NCBI GenBank assembly: GCA_905221605.1
Contig: CAJNDS010002395.1
Location: 161,001-225,000 of the forward strand
Length of the DNA stretch: 64,000 nucleotides
Origin: Symbiodinium natans
Lineage: Eukaryota > Sar > Dinophyceae > Suessiales > Symbiodiniaceae
Reading direction: 5' to 3'
In this document: positions 45,498 through 58,200 of the stretch, piece after piece
Position numbering within the stretch: position 1 is the stretch's first letter
Layout: the number at the start of each line of letters is the position of its first letter
Translations under genes and position numbers: made by a program
The notes under the pieces: generated by a model
What the model was told of the DNA's origin: nothing
Seen by the model: the letters and a program-made list of their open reading frames with translations, nothing else
Databases searched by the model: none

Positions 45498-46211
45498 AAG
45501 CACGAAGTACCTCCACTCAAGATTTTCGGGGTGCCTGGAGCAGCGTGCCGCTCCGGACCAAGATCATGAAGTCCTAGGGCTCCGGGAAAAAGAGGAAGTT
45601 TTTAGCTGCGAGCTTCCAGTGAGCGGCTTTTTGGAAGAGCGCCCCCCCCCCCCAACAAAAACAACTCCTGGTTGCCTCCAAACCCGGTTGGAGTCTGGGA
45701 TTTAGTGATGGTTACGGACATTTAGCTGCCTTCTGGCTGTAGAGGTACGGGTGGCACCTGCTTGAATGGCGCGTAGGCGTAAGGTGTGCAAGGAATTGTT
45801 TTGACACTTGAAGGCCTTTGGGGAATGTCCGGCTTGCTGCTCTTCTTGTCCTGCTACGCACAAGCTGTGCGATCATGGGGACCCGAAGGCACAAAACTGC
45901 CACCGACATGCCCCTGACTGCCCCTGCAGCGGCTCTTTTCTATCACAGGATCATGTAACAGCTTGAACTTGAACCCTACAATGGCTCGGACAAAAGTAGC
46001 CCTTAAGTGCCCTAGACTCCAAGATTCTAACATTGCGCACTCTGACAGTTCCAAGGCCCCAGCAGCCTGCTTGCCCTGTCTGCAGATCAGATCGTGGCTG
46101 CCTCAGACTGCGGGGAAACGAGCCTTGCCCCACCCCCTTCGCCACCCACAGAAGTCCACAGGCCAAGGCATCGCTGGGGGCGCTCTCTGCCGCTCCGCCG
46201 GGCATCCCCAC

Positions 46212-46254
46212 GGAAGGACTGCTCCTTGAGGCTCTGCGCAAGGACGCGCACCTC
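46212..46254 (-). CDS. exon candidate upstream of the DEP exons
   Basis: Acceptor CGACCAG, reading EVRVLAQSLKEQSFR, then a GT donor inside the Arg codon. Position and the LAxxL...F pattern would suit the first helix of the DEP domain, with one more exon needed before GSDVVEWL. Confidence 0.45.
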
Positions 46255-46379
46255 CTGGTCGCTGGCCTTTGATTCTGGCGGGGGGGGCTGCGGCTGCTTT
46301 GAAATGCAAAGAGAAAGAGCTGCATAGAAACACTAGGAAAATGAACAAGCTCTTCCGACCCCAGCCTCAGTTTCCCTCC

Positions 46380-49350
46380 CCCCCCCAACGCGGCTTCTCT
46401 GGTTACACTATGATGTACGTCTTTTGGTGCAATAACAACGTACCTTGAGAACCAAACGTAGAGAATGAACACAGTAAATGAATGGATGGGAGCTCTCTAT
46501 CTTTCAGGATATTCATTTCATTCTCAACATATTAGTATCTTCTCCTAACAACCTAATTTAAAAACCTAACAACAACAGGATACAAAGAGTGAACAAGAAG
46601 TGCATTCGTATTCTTATATTTCTTCTGATTGAAAGAAGATAAAGGAACTAATGTCGCGAACAGATTATGTTTTCTGGTGTCTTTTATTCCTCTTATTCTT
46701 CGCTGACTTTCTTTTTGTCTTTTCGCATTCTATTTTCTTGGGTTATTGTTTTGTTTCATTAGACTTCTTATTACTAATTACAACATCCCATCTGTTCATC
46801 CGTGTCTTTTACTTTGCTCACTCTCTTCAGGCCTTTAATCAGAGCAAAGAGAAAGGAAAACACACGAAATTAGTGAGTGAACGGCCCAAAAGACGGCCCA
46901 AAAGGTACTAAATAGCTGGGTCTTTTTCATAGCGGCAAAGAGGGCCTTCAAGGAAGCACCAGGGTGAAACAGACTTGCGAGCGCAATGTCATTAAAGGCC
47001 AAGTGATGAACGGAACGCCTCAAGAGGCCCCAAGGACACGATGTTAGAATTAAGCTAGAAAGAAGAGAGCGCGTGTTCTACACCCGCCCTCAATGATGAA
47101 GAGCGCCAGAAGATGCGTTCAAAAACGCTCAAAGGCTGGGGTTGCTTGGGTTCGGGTTTGGGAAGCAACATAGTACAAGATAAGATAAGCTAAGTTAAGA
47201 AAATATGTGTAATGCGTGTATATATATATATGTAGATATATAGAGATATAGGTATATATATATATACATACATACATACATACATATATATTTATATATA
47301 TTGCGTCTTTTTTACACACGAATATGTGTAGCTACTGTCATTCATTGTTATTACTGTTCTGTTATTGTTGTTGCCATTGTTATTGTTATTGTGATCGTGA
47401 TCGTTGTTGTTATTGGTATTGCTATTGCTATTGCTCCTCATTCTTACCACTATTATTTTCGTTCGTGGTATTCTTACCTTGTTTTGGGGCTCCGGGTGCT
47501 GTTGCGTACGCGTAGCCTGATGGGTGAAGGCAGGGCGCGGCTTCGCCCGGCGGAAGGAGATGAGCCAACCAAAAATCACATGGAGGGCTGATGCATGTTT
47601 CTGGAGCAGTCGGAGTCGCAAGCGAGCCCAGCGACGGCAGGGTCCAGTCATCGAAACACAGTCACACGCTGGGGTGCTTCCGAAGGTCAACGAGCACACA
47701 CAAGCTCATCGACCCGTGTGCCCGGAGCCTGGTAGCCCAACTCAACATTGCAGAATCGCCTGGCTACTTCTGGACCTGTCCAACACCTACACTTGCCCAG
47801 GTGGCGCTTCTCAGGCCCAGACAATCAAACTACACCCCGCGCACAGCCGGGGTTGGCTTGACTGTTGAGGTGTGTCTTGGGGTGGGGTGGGTTGGGCTTG
47901 GCTTGGCTGGGCTTATCTGGACAGCCTAGGCACCGCTCAGGGACCGCGTCGAACCGCACGAACCGTTCCAAAAACCGAAACCGTTGGTGTAACAACCAAA
48001 CCGAACCGTTACATTCGTGGCGTTCGAGAAGCAAGCCGGGTGCCCTCCCCGCATATCCCGGCCATCGGGCAACCATTACGACGAATCATGCACAATCATG
48101 CACATCTCGCCACGTAGATCCATGCAGCACTGCGACACATCTGCAGCACCACATGTTGATCCGCCTCCGACATGGCAATAGCCTTCAGCATGCGGGGGCA
48201 CCTCCAGTGCCAACCAGTGCCAACGATGCAGAGAAGAGAGGTCTTAGCATGTGTACGTGGGGAGGCTTGTTGCCAAAGTGCCCCAAGGGTTTGCAAACTT
48301 ACGCGAGGTTCATGCGGTTTGGGCTTTGAGGACTACAAGGCCATGCTGCACTAAGAGCCCTAAGCAAGCCCAAAACGTTACGTTGCCTAAACAGCCCGCA
48401 TAATCCTTAAGAGCCGGAACCTCTCAACGCTGGACCGCTTCATGATCAAGCTTTCGGCTTGCTTGCAGGGATAGCTGAGGATCTGCTGCGCATCTGAACG
48501 GGTCAGAAACAGGCACCCCAAAACCCCCCCCCAACAAAAAAAAGACTACCACAAAACAAAAGCGCCCCCGAAAAAATTACCCCCCCACCTCCCACCCCCA
48601 CCTGCCTTTGGAGGAACCGGACGCGCGCTTCGACAAACTTCCTCGACATCCAAGACTGACTTGCAAAGGTTGAGAGAAACCCCGATAGAAAAAGAAAAAA
48701 ACACTCCGAGGTCAGGAATCAAAGGCTGGGGACAGTAAAGCAAGGGCTGGTGCCCCGATAGTCCTTACTATATCTTACTATAGGAACCCCAAAAAAAAGC
48801 GTATCACCACTCCCCCTCCCCCCCCTTTTTTGGAAACCTAGACCACTTGGAGGGCTTCGGATCATGGTCCTGTGCTCCGCGCTGGCGTACTCCTCGCGGC
48901 TTCAAGGGGTGCTGGTGGCAACCGAGACGCCAAGACGAGCTCAACATGGGGAGTGGGGAGGGGGAGGTCTTGGGGTGTAGGGTTAGTTTTCAGGGTTTGA
49001 AGTCAAGAAGACCGTTTCGGGTAGGGGAGTCTAGATCTTAATTATGGTCCATGACAGTAGATGCCTGTTCAATTTTCCGCATCATACTGACATCGCTCCC
49101 TGGGAAAGCCGCATCGAAAGTTCCGAAGCCCTGAACCCTAAAGGCCCTAAATATTCCCTAAATTATATGAATCCCCTCAACCCTCAACCCTCTAAGGGGT
49201 GTTTAAGGCCGGATCATGGCCTGAGACACCTTCACCTTCACACCATTTCTATGTGAAGCCAAGACCGAAGCATCTCAAGAGTACAAATCTGTAAAGGGCC
49301 CTTTTGGCTATTGTTGCTATTCCTTAGTTACAAGGGGATATCGGGCGTAG
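46380..49350. other. no gene recognised
   Basis: 46380-46920 is AT-rich with T/C runs, unlike its surroundings. TA/TATG microsatellites lie at 47218-47300 and TTATTG trinucleotide-like repeats at 47340-47435. A C run occurs near 48523-48533. No supported exon. Confidence 0.45.
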
Positions 49351-49382
49351 GATTCAAGGCTTCGGAAAACTCCCCCCCCCGC

Positions 49383-49474
49383 AGCTTCTCCTGGTAGTCA
49401 TCCCGTTTGGTGACCAGGAGCTCCGTGAACTCCGGCGCAGCGGAGGCAGGAAGGTTTTGAAGCAGGCGCTCCAT
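49383..49474 (-). CDS. exon candidate, possible first exon
   Basis: From an ATG the frame reads MERLLQNLPASAAPEFTELL and VTKRDDYQEKL, ending near a GA or GC donor by a G run. Protein-like amphipathic sequence; the ATG might be a start. It could begin the DEP/cNBD gene, 3 kb downstream, but nothing proves the link. Confidence 0.45.
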
Positions 49475-49587
49475 TGTCGAGTCTTCGGGTTCAGGGTGTA
49501 GTGCCTCTTGGGTTTAAGGTTGAGGGTCACCAGGGCCTTCCAGAGTTTCAGGCCAAAAGCTTCAAATTTCGGGTGTAGTGCTGGAAT

Positions 49588-49682
49588 GGGGGGGGGGGGG
49601 GGGGGGGGCGCTTCGGGAAAAGCAGCTCCAAAACGAGGGGGGGGGGGGGGGGGGGGGGGCGGGACGGCTTTTTTTTTTTTTT
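49588..49682 (+). repeat. two long G runs and a T run
   Basis: G runs at 49589-49608 and 49638-49659 with a T run at 49669-49682. Gly-only and Pro-only frames across them are artefacts. Confidence 0.95.
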
Positions 49683-52600
49683 CTGAGCTCAGGGAGCCGA
49701 AGTCGAAGTGGAGTTGGGATGAGCCGCACAGCCTCCATCCCGAATCAAATCCGTGCGCATCCGTGCGCTGTAGATCCAACACCTCGCCCCACTGCCCGCA
49801 CTCAAGAAGCGCGCTTTTTTCCGGCACACTTTTTTTCTCGCATTTCCGGTTTCTGCGGGCCGTACTTCTGCAGCCCTGACACCTCTAAAAGATTTTAGGC
49901 GGTGGACCTCCCAACCAAGACCCCTTGTGATCTTCATGGCCCCTTGCAGAAATAGCCAACTTCAAAACCAGGTTAAACCAGGGCTTCGTTTGGAGGATGT
50001 TTGCGTAGCTCAATGCCATCCAAGCTATCAGCTTTCAAACTGTAGGGTTTAGAGGGTTTCGGGTGTAGGGTTCCTACAAACCCGAAGTCCTCTGCAGGAC
50101 GCGGGCTTCTCTCTTCAAGTTGGGGTACATGCGGTGCTTGAACCCTGGGCCTAGGGATCCTTCAAGTGATCTTGGTCCGCCTCTTAGGAGATCTCGTTGC
50201 CGAGGCCCGGCCCCGGCCGTGGCCGTGCCACTCAGCGCGTTGTGCTGAGAGCACGCTGGTCATTGTGAACTCGCTAGGACCGGGGAGCTCTTGCCGGGGA
50301 AACGCTGTGGTTTTGGGGGGAGCGGGGCACCGCACACCGACAGAACCCCCAGGCTCGTGTAAGGCAAACTGCAGGAACCCAAGGCCCTGCTAGGCCCTGC
50401 AGCCTCGACACCTCGACGACCTCAACAGCAAAGGCTTGCCGGCTTGCCATGCGCGTTTCCCCTCCAAGCTAACTCTCCCTCCAATCACAGGTCAACGATA
50501 CAAACGGCCTTTGCCGAATGCCCCGAAAAGCCGTAGATTTCCTTGTGGCGTCGAATTTCGACGCCGATCGGGGATTTGGTCGGCGCACTTCGCGTGCGCA
50601 AGTCAAGGGCACGTTCCCGGAAAGCACGCAGTTCGTGTCTGCAGCCGGAAGAGCGATCTTCAAAGAAAGGTCCAACATCCTAAACAAAACCTGAACCACA
50701 TGCTGTCTGCAGCCGCCGAACTACATAACTTCGGAGCCGGCAAGGAGACAGAATCCCGACCATCCAGCTGTTGTGTACCAAGCCTGTCTAAACTTCAAAC
50801 CCTACTAGGCGCATGCACTTCAGCAGTTCCCGCCAACATGGCAGAGGCCACGAGGACATGGGGCTTGTGAGATTGAGAACAGCTGGATGGCCCTGTACCG
50901 GAAGGGCGGAAGGCCAGCCAAGATCACCAACATAGCTCACGCTACAGCTAGTGAGAAAAAACACTTGGGAGACCACTTTTACTTCATGCTTTGGACCTCT
51001 TGCTTGGGATGAAGGTGGAGCTAGCCTCGAAATCAACGACCCTCCGGATGTTTCCTGAGCGCAGCGCATTTCAAACCTCAACCCCGCGCCCCCTTTTGTC
51101 AGGCGCATTTTCTGGGCCCGGGAATACTGAAAAGGTGTCCCAAACACCACAACTAGAATGCTTTTGGCCGGATGGCCCCAAAGCTCTCGCCTAGCTCCCG
51201 AGCACCTTTGTCCCGTGTACTTTTTGAGGTTTGGAGCGGGTTGCCTCGTTCCTCTCCATAGCTCAATTCAGTGGAGAAAGTACTCTTCTACTCTGTGCCA
51301 TACATAGTTTCTGAGTTCACTTGAAATCTCCTGCGCTACGCCAGATCCCTAAGGGAAGGAATGCTGGCCCACTGCAGTCTAAGTTAGGCGTCAGGATTTG
51401 GGGCGCCGGAGGATTTGGGGCTTTATGGTCCTGGTTCTTCAAAACACCGGGCGACAGCCTCACCACGAACACCATGCTCGCAGAACTTGCAAATAATGAA
51501 AGGACTCGCGCGCTTTTCGCGGCAAATCCTCTTGCCATGTTAAACCCTAAAGCCTCACTAAACTTGTTGATTGAAAAGTTGAGAAAGCTTGTCATTTTCA
51601 GCACTGATGTGTGTTTGCGTGCTTTGGTACTGGGCTTTCCCGGTCATGCACGAGGTGCCATTGCTTGTTGTTGCTGTTGACACCTTCGGTTGTCTTGCCG
51701 TGGGCTGAGACAAAAAAGTGGAACAGCGCCCCCCCCCCCCCCCCCCCCCCGCTGCCCCCGACGTGCAAACACAACGCTCCCCTACATATCTCTCCTGCCA
51801 GGTCTGCTATCTCGTCCGTTCTGTCCTTCGTTTTGTCTCTATGTCTTTCTGTCTGCCTCTGTCTTTCACTATTCTCTCGTTCTGTCCTGCAAGTACAGTA
51901 CATATAGTTCCGCAAACTTCTGAGCTTGGCCTTCTGGCTGTATCCCACTGGTAGCCTCTGTGTTCTTTCTACCGCGAGATCTACTCAGTGGAATGCCCCG
52001 TCCCTGAGCCTCTCCTCAGGAAAGTGCCATGGAATGGAAGGATGCCGAACCCCTTTGGCACTGTGGGGCTAGTCAAACAATAGTCTCCCAGACCCCAACC
52101 ACCCCAAGCCAAAGGGGCATGAGACTCCTATAAACTTCTTGAAGGTAGGAGTCTAAGGAAGAATCCTGCGCCGGCGCAGGGATGCATACTGGCTTGCTCC
52201 TTCTGGGTGGAGGAGCGCTCTCGGTTCCAAGCTTTGAGGCTTCGAGGTTCTTAGAGGGTCTGGGACCTAAACGGGGCTCCTCTCCCAAAGAGCCAGTATT
52301 GACACACACACACGCACGTGCACAGACACATCGGCTCCACAACAAAATCAAAGACGCCCGCGCGACACGAGGGGGCGACTCGAGGCTTGACTCCCCAATC
52401 TCTGAGCTTCTCAGTCCATGGAGTCCAAAGCTCGGAAAAGGCGAGAGCTCCCCCACTCCCCAGCTAAGAGCCCTCATACTTCTATACATACCTACTTATA
52501 CATATATACATATATGTACATATACCTGCAAGCATGTGTATATCCAAAAAACGTGTTCCCCATTCGTACATAAATATTGTACCTACTTGCAGTGAGATAA

Positions 52601-54720
52601 GTCCCCTTGAAAGCCCCAGCAGAAAGGAGACTCGGCCTTGAGCGCTGGCTTGGAGCGGTCCGGAGAGACCCTTGGGGGCCTGGAAACCTCAATGGTAGTT
52701 TGGGTAGTTTAGGGATGTTTAGGGATGTTTAGGGCCTTTTTGGGGTGCCTAGGCAACCTTGGTGGAGCCAACAGCTCAAAAAGGGGCCCTTCAGGGATCC
52801 TCCGCTCTCCTAGTCCAAAAAGCCCCCCCAAAACAGCGAAGCGCGGCGCTGGACATGCTTTCGCTGCTCTTGGGATGCATGGCTGCATGCCTGAAGGACC
52901 CCGCCAACGTCTCTAGGAAATTCACATCCAACGCACCAAGCCTCAGCACATGAGGAAACCTGAGCCTGAAGAACTCTGAAAAGAATATGGGCTCTCTCTG
53001 CGCAAACGGCTCATGAGCCCCTCATTGCTATTCTGTTGTGAAGCCTCTTGTTTTGTGGAGCACCACAGAGCACCTACATAAGGCATTGAAGAAGCCCAAG
53101 TCCCTTAAATCTAACCTGAAACCCTTAACTCATACGTATGGTTGCGAGCTTCAGGGCTCAGGGCCTGGGATCTTGTCTGGCGCCATGTGTGCTCAAGGGA
53201 TTTCGGAGCCTTCAGCCGGTTTTTTTTGGATCTCGGAACCTCTGCACCTCTGAAAGAAAATTCTGGTAGGCGGGGTGGGCCATGCAACCAAAAGGAGCTC
53301 GACAAAAGCCGAGTTCCTCGCACCTCCGAGCAGGTTGCGCTGCCAGGCTCAGTTGCGAAACAAGCTCAGAAAAGGTGATTAAGGCAGATTAAGGTACAAG
53401 CCCTACAAGGCCGTACAACCCAACAGCCTGGCACAGCCTAGTCGGCTTCTAGGACCTAGGATGGCTTGGGGCTTTCGGGGCTTTCGTCCACACGTCAAGC
53501 GTTGTAAGCGCGAGCTTCTGGACATGCGCGAAACGGCTGAGAGCGAGCCGTGCGAGCCTCTCTCTCCTTTGCCAAACCTTGGCCCCTGCAGGATCCAAGA
53601 AAACGATTCGGGAACGATTCGGGAATGATTGTCTTTAGTCTTTAATTAAGGAATCATATTCTGTGCGGCCTTCATGCGCACCTCAAGTGCAAACCCGCCC
53701 AAGGTCGCCCCTAAAGAGCCGGATGTGCAGCTTTGTTCTGGAAGTGGAAGGCTTCGGAGGCGTCTGCGTCGCCAAGAACCCAGCAATGCAACGTACTTAG
53801 AGCCCCACTCCCTGTAGATTCCGTGCGATTCCTGGTGATTAATGAAGACAGTTGTTTTCGAAGATCACTTCTGGGTATGATAGCCGCTTTCATGATTCCT
53901 GGTCACCGCCATTTTGCTGGATTGAACGCTTTCGAGAAAACAAGAAAACATCGCATCGCCCCACGCATTCGACAACTGATTAAGCAATCGCAACTCTCGG
54001 AGCCCCTTTTGAAGCTAATATAGGTTGTTCAAAGTTCAGACTACAAGATGCTACTTCGGAAAAAACGTCTCTTAGTGCACGCTTTTCCCAGTAGCCGTCC
54101 TTGCAAACGACAAAACAATGGCTTTCTTATGAAGGTCATACAATGCAAACACATGCACACACTCACACGCACAGACATCGTGACATAGTGGCATAGTCTG
54201 ATGGGTGACAGCGAGCCCGGGCCCTTCAGGAAATGTGATTTTCTTGTGCCTTTTCGCAAGGAAATGGGGCGAGAGTGTGCGTGGGTGGCTGTCCAGCAAA
54301 GAAAAGTATATGGCAGACAAGATCTGCAAAAGGCATCAAAAAGACGATGCCGTTGGTGTTTGGTGATTGTTTCAGATAGCTTTAACTATGAAAGAGTTGG
54401 TGTTGCCTGTGTTTTGCTTGTTTCGGCCCGTTTTGTTTGGGGGGTGGGGCTGCCCAGGAAGGGCATACCTTATGATTAAGCTTTATTGCCTGCCCGAGCT
54501 CGAAAGGAGCGACCTTGCCGGCTACCATCTACAGCATCAAAATTTTCCATCTAGCGTCTAACGCATCTACAATCTACAATCTACATCTAACGCCGCGACT
54601 CAGGATACGCAGCTCCACGTCGGCCCACGATGTTTGAATGGGGAGCGAAGACCTGCGCCGCCTGCTGCCATACTGCCGTACGCCCCAAGCCTAGGGCGAG
54701 CCTTGAGGCTCCCCTTTTTT
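49683..54720. other. mostly unassigned; weak exon candidates only
   Basis: A C run lies at 51730-51750. The patch 51480-51545 is open on both strands (plus: NTMLAELANNERTRALFAAN), so strand cannot be chosen. A 96-codon plus frame at 53733-54023 has no recognised similarity. Tetranucleotide TATA/CATA repeats occur at 52480-52530. Confidence 0.4.
52838..52908 (+). CDS. weak exon candidate, helical repeat-like
   Basis: Plus strand reads SAALDMLSLLLGCMAACLKD and PAN before a possible GTCTCT donor. The pattern resembles one helical repeat. The minus strand is also open (ETLAGSFRHAAMHPKSSESM), and all firm genes here are on minus, so the strand is uncertain. Confidence 0.25.
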
Positions 54721-54727
54721 GCACTCC

Positions 54728-54894
54728 ATATATTTATATATTTTATATATTTTATATATTTTATATATTTTATATATTTTATATATTTTATATATTTTAT
54801 ATATTTTATATATTTTATATATTTTATATTTTTTATATTTTTTATATATTTATATATTTATATATTTATATATTTATATATTTATATATTTATA

Positions 54895-54933
<39 letters not shown>

Positions 54934-54966
54934 TTATTTATATTTATATATTTATATATTTATCCG
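54728..54966 (+). repeat. AT-rich array, (TATATATTT)n and (TATATTTA)n
   Basis: About 240 bp: TATATATTT-type units, then TATATTTA units, then (TA)n and TTTA. It borders the GC-rich mosaic repeat immediately on its left. Confidence 0.97.
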
Positions 54967-54989
54967 CCGACCCCTAGGGGGGGCGGCGT

Positions 54990-57135
54990 CAGTGAAGACC
55001 CATTGCCCCTACCACCTACTCCATCCAAAGCTCGACCGGGCCCCAGTGCATGCCCGCCCGCACGCACCCCGCACTCCATCCCATCGACCCCCATGGTCCA
55101 TGGACATGGCCCAGTGCATGCTCGCCCCCTCCGCTCCGCCCACTACGCCTACTCCCCCCCTGGCCACCTACCCCTCGACCCCCATGGCCCCCATGGACAT
55201 GGCTTCTCAGCTGACTTTAAAGGGCCCCAGTGCATGCCCGCTCCTCCACGCACCCCGCCCATGCCCCTCATTGGCTTCTTTAAAGGGCCCCGGTGCATGC
55301 CCGCCCCCCTCCGCTCCTCATGGACCCATGGCTCCTGGCCCCATTGGCTCATGGTCCCACTCTCCATCCCCTCGACCTCCATGCTCCATGGACATAAAGG
55401 GCGCCAGTGCATGCCGCCCCCTCCGCTTGCTGGCCCCAGTGCATGCCCCTGCCCATGCCCTTCATGGACCCATGGCTCCTGGCCCCAATGGCTGGACGTG
55501 GCTTCTCAGCTGACTTTAAAGGGCTCCAAGTGCATGCTGCCCGCCCCCGCCGCCCCCTCCGCTTGCTCCGCCCGCTCCGCCCTTCCCGCTCCGCCGACTC
55601 CCCCCCTAACCCTACCCCTCGACCCCCATGGCCCCCACCATGCCTCCTGGCCCCATTGGCCCATGGTCCCACTCGACCCCCATGGCTGCCATGGACATGC
55701 CTTATATGGCTCCTGCCCACCCGCCATGGACATGGCTTCTCATCAGCTCACGGGGCCGCAGTCCATGCCCGCCCCCTCCGCTTGCTCCGCCCGCTCCGCC
55801 CCCTCCGCCCTTCCGCCCATGGCCCCCACCATGGCTCCTGGCCCCATTGGCCCATGGTCCCACTCTCCATCCCCTCGACCCCCATCACCCGAAAGGGCGT
55901 GTGCACTCCGCTTGCTCCGCCCACTCCCCACTCCACCCTTGCCGCTCCGCCCACTCCCCCCCTCAGTGCATGCCCGCCCCCCTCCGCTTTTGCTACCCCC
56001 CACCCTCACGCACCCGCCCATGTTTTCTGGCTTCTCAGCTGACTTTAAAGGGCGCCACTGCATGCCACCCTCTCCTCTTGCCCCGCCACTCCCCCCCTGG
56101 CCCCATCCCTCCATCCCCTCGACCCTCATGGCCTCCCTGGACACCACGCAGACCCATGGCTCGTGGCCTCATTGGCCCATGGTCCCATTCTCTGGCCCCA
56201 TTGGCTCCTGGACCCCCATCTCCTTGCTCCGCCCGCCCTCGACCCCCATGGCCCAGGCTCCTGGCTGCATTGGCCCAGGAGGCGACAGCTAAAGCTGACC
56301 CATGGTCCCACTCGACCCCCCCCGCCCATGCCGCTCGTGGACCCATGGCTCCTGGCCCCATTGGCTCATCCCTTCGACCCTGATCCATGGACCTGGCTTC
56401 TCAGCTGACTTTAAAGGGCCCCAGCGCATGCCCGCCCCCCCACTTGCTCCGCCCGCTCCGCCCCGCCACATGGCTCCTGTCATTTATGGGCATGGCTTCT
56501 CAGCTGACTTTGAAAGGGCCTCAGTGCATGCCCGCCCCCTCCGCTTGCTCCGCCCGCTCCGCCCCCTCCGCCCTTCCTGCTCCGCCTACTCCCCCCTGGC
56601 CCTACCCCTGGACGCCCCTGGCCCCCACCAATCCCCTCCACGCCCCACTACATGCCCGCCCGCTTGCCCTGCGCACCCGCTTGCCCTACCCCCACCACCC
56701 ACGCACCCCGCACTCCATCCCATCGACGCCCCCTCCGCTCCGCCGCTACGCCTACTCCCCCCCTGGCCTTACCCCTCGACCCCCCATGGCCCCCATGGAC
56801 ATGGCTTCTCAGCTGACTTTAAAGGGCCCCGCTCCTACATGGCTCCTGCTCCACCCAACCCTCACCCCCACCCCCCACGCACCCCGCCCATGCCCCTCAT
56901 TGGCTTCTCAGCTGACTTTAAAGGGCCTCGGTGCCCGCCCCCCTCCGCTTGCTGCCACCCCCACCCTCACGCACCCGCCCATGCCCCTCATGGACCCATT
57001 GGCTCATGGTCCCACTCTCCATCCCCTCGACCTCCATGCTCCATGGACATAAAGGGCGCCAGTGCATGCCGCCCCCTCCGCTTGCTGGCCCCAGTGCATG
57101 CCCGCCCGCTTGCCCTACCCCCACCACCCACGCAC
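54990..57135 (+). repeat. GC-rich mosaic repeat block
   Basis: Built from recurring cassettes. GGCTTCTCAGCTGACTTTAA followed by AGGGC occurs seven times (near 55202, 55500, 56030, 56396, 56490, 56802, 56903), usually followed by CCAGTGCATGCCCG. Others are TGGCTCCTGGCCCCATTGGC, CCGCTTGCTCCGCCCGCTCC and CGACCCCCATGGCCCCCATG. The order of cassettes at 55060-55480 recurs at 56690-57110. Stop codons are rare, so all plus frames run for hundreds of Pro-rich codons; none is a credible protein. Confidence 0.93.
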
Positions 57136-57343
57136 CGGATCTAGTCGGGCGGGGCCTTTATGTTTATTTTCTAGTATTGTTGTTTTCTTGGAAGGGGGGG
57201 GCTGTCCGGGCACTCAGAAAGAAACCCAGCTTTAAGGCTTTAGGGCTTGGGGTTTCGGAGTTTAAGGTTTCGGGTCTGGGGTTCAGGGAATACCCCAAAC
57301 TCGATAAGGGACCTCTTTATCCGCCTGGTGCGTTTGCCTCGAA

Positions 57344-57505
57344 GGGGTCGGCGGCACTGGCGGTAGCCATTAAATCGGGCAGCGCGAGGTCCCCAAGGAC
57401 CGAGCATTGGCGGACCTTTTAACCCGGGTCGTCCCGGGAATAGCCTTGCTGGCCTTCGGCCTTCTGCGAAGCAGAATTAGGCCGGACGCCAGTGCCGCCG
57501 ACCCC
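57344..57505. repeat. 19-bp perfect inverted repeat
   Basis: Arms GGGGTCGGCGGCACTGGCG at 57344-57362 and its reverse complement at 57487-57505, with 124 bp between. The surrounding GC-rich sequence could fold into a long hairpin. Confidence 0.9.
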
Positions 57506-57743
57506 CGCGTGCCGCCGGTGAACGGTTTTTTTCTCGTGGTTTTTTGCGTCGCCACGGAGGCCCCCAGAGGGCGCGCATCATGAGCATCAGCGGGTCCAGC
57601 CCGGGACCCCCAGGCGCATCAGGAGCATCAGGCGGCTCCCGGGGCGGGACCCCGGGGGCGCATCAGGAGCATGATGCCCCCCAAAGGGCGGGCATAAGCG
57701 ACGTGTTTAAGCCCGGGGCTAAGAAAATAGGGGCCTATAAAGT

Positions 57744-57902
57744 GCTTAGAAACGTTAAGGGAGTCTAGGAGCCTCACACGCTTAGAGATTTGAAGGGAGT
57801 TTAGGGGCCTGAAAATGCTTAGAAACTTTAAGGGAGTTGAGGAGCCTCAAACGCTTAGAGATTTTAAGGGAGTTTAGGGGCCTCAAAATGCTTAGAAACT
57901 GC
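57744..57902 (+). repeat. 36/37-bp tandem repeat in a 73-bp dimer
   Basis: GCTTAGA starts at 57744, 57780, 57817, 57853 and 57890. Copies alternate between GCTTAGAAAC(G/T)TTAAG and GCTTAGAGATTT(G/T)AAG types, so the true unit is a 73-bp dimer. Each contains GGAGTTTAGGGGCCT-like sequence. Confidence 0.93.
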
Positions 57903-57951
57903 TCGCCCCGCGCTTCTGCCTGCGCTGCCCGCCCATGGGCGCAGCCCCTTA

Positions 57952-58200
57952 AAAAATATATTTATATATTTATATATTTATATATTTATATATTTATATA
58001 TTTATATATCTATATATCTATATATCTATATATCTATATATCTATATATCTATATATCTATATATCTATATATCTATTTTATCTATTTTATCTATTTTAT
58101 CTATTTATCTATTTATCTATTTATCTATTTATCTATTTATCTATTTATCTATTTATCTATTTATCTATTTATCTCTTTTTACATTTATATATATATTCAT
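57952..58200 (+). repeat. graded AT array: TATATTTA to TATATCTA to TTTATCTA
   Basis: About 30 units of 8 bp change stepwise from left to right: TATATTTA, TATATCTA, then TTTTATCTA and TTTATCTA. It closes the repeat block on the right. Confidence 0.95.

Noticed and set aside
54634-57144. Long Pro-rich open frames (up to 552 codons) in the mosaic repeat
   Set aside because: C-rich cassettes lack stop codons in every plus frame, and the first frame starts inside a TATATTT array. No domain, no splice logic, and the same cassettes appear in different frames.
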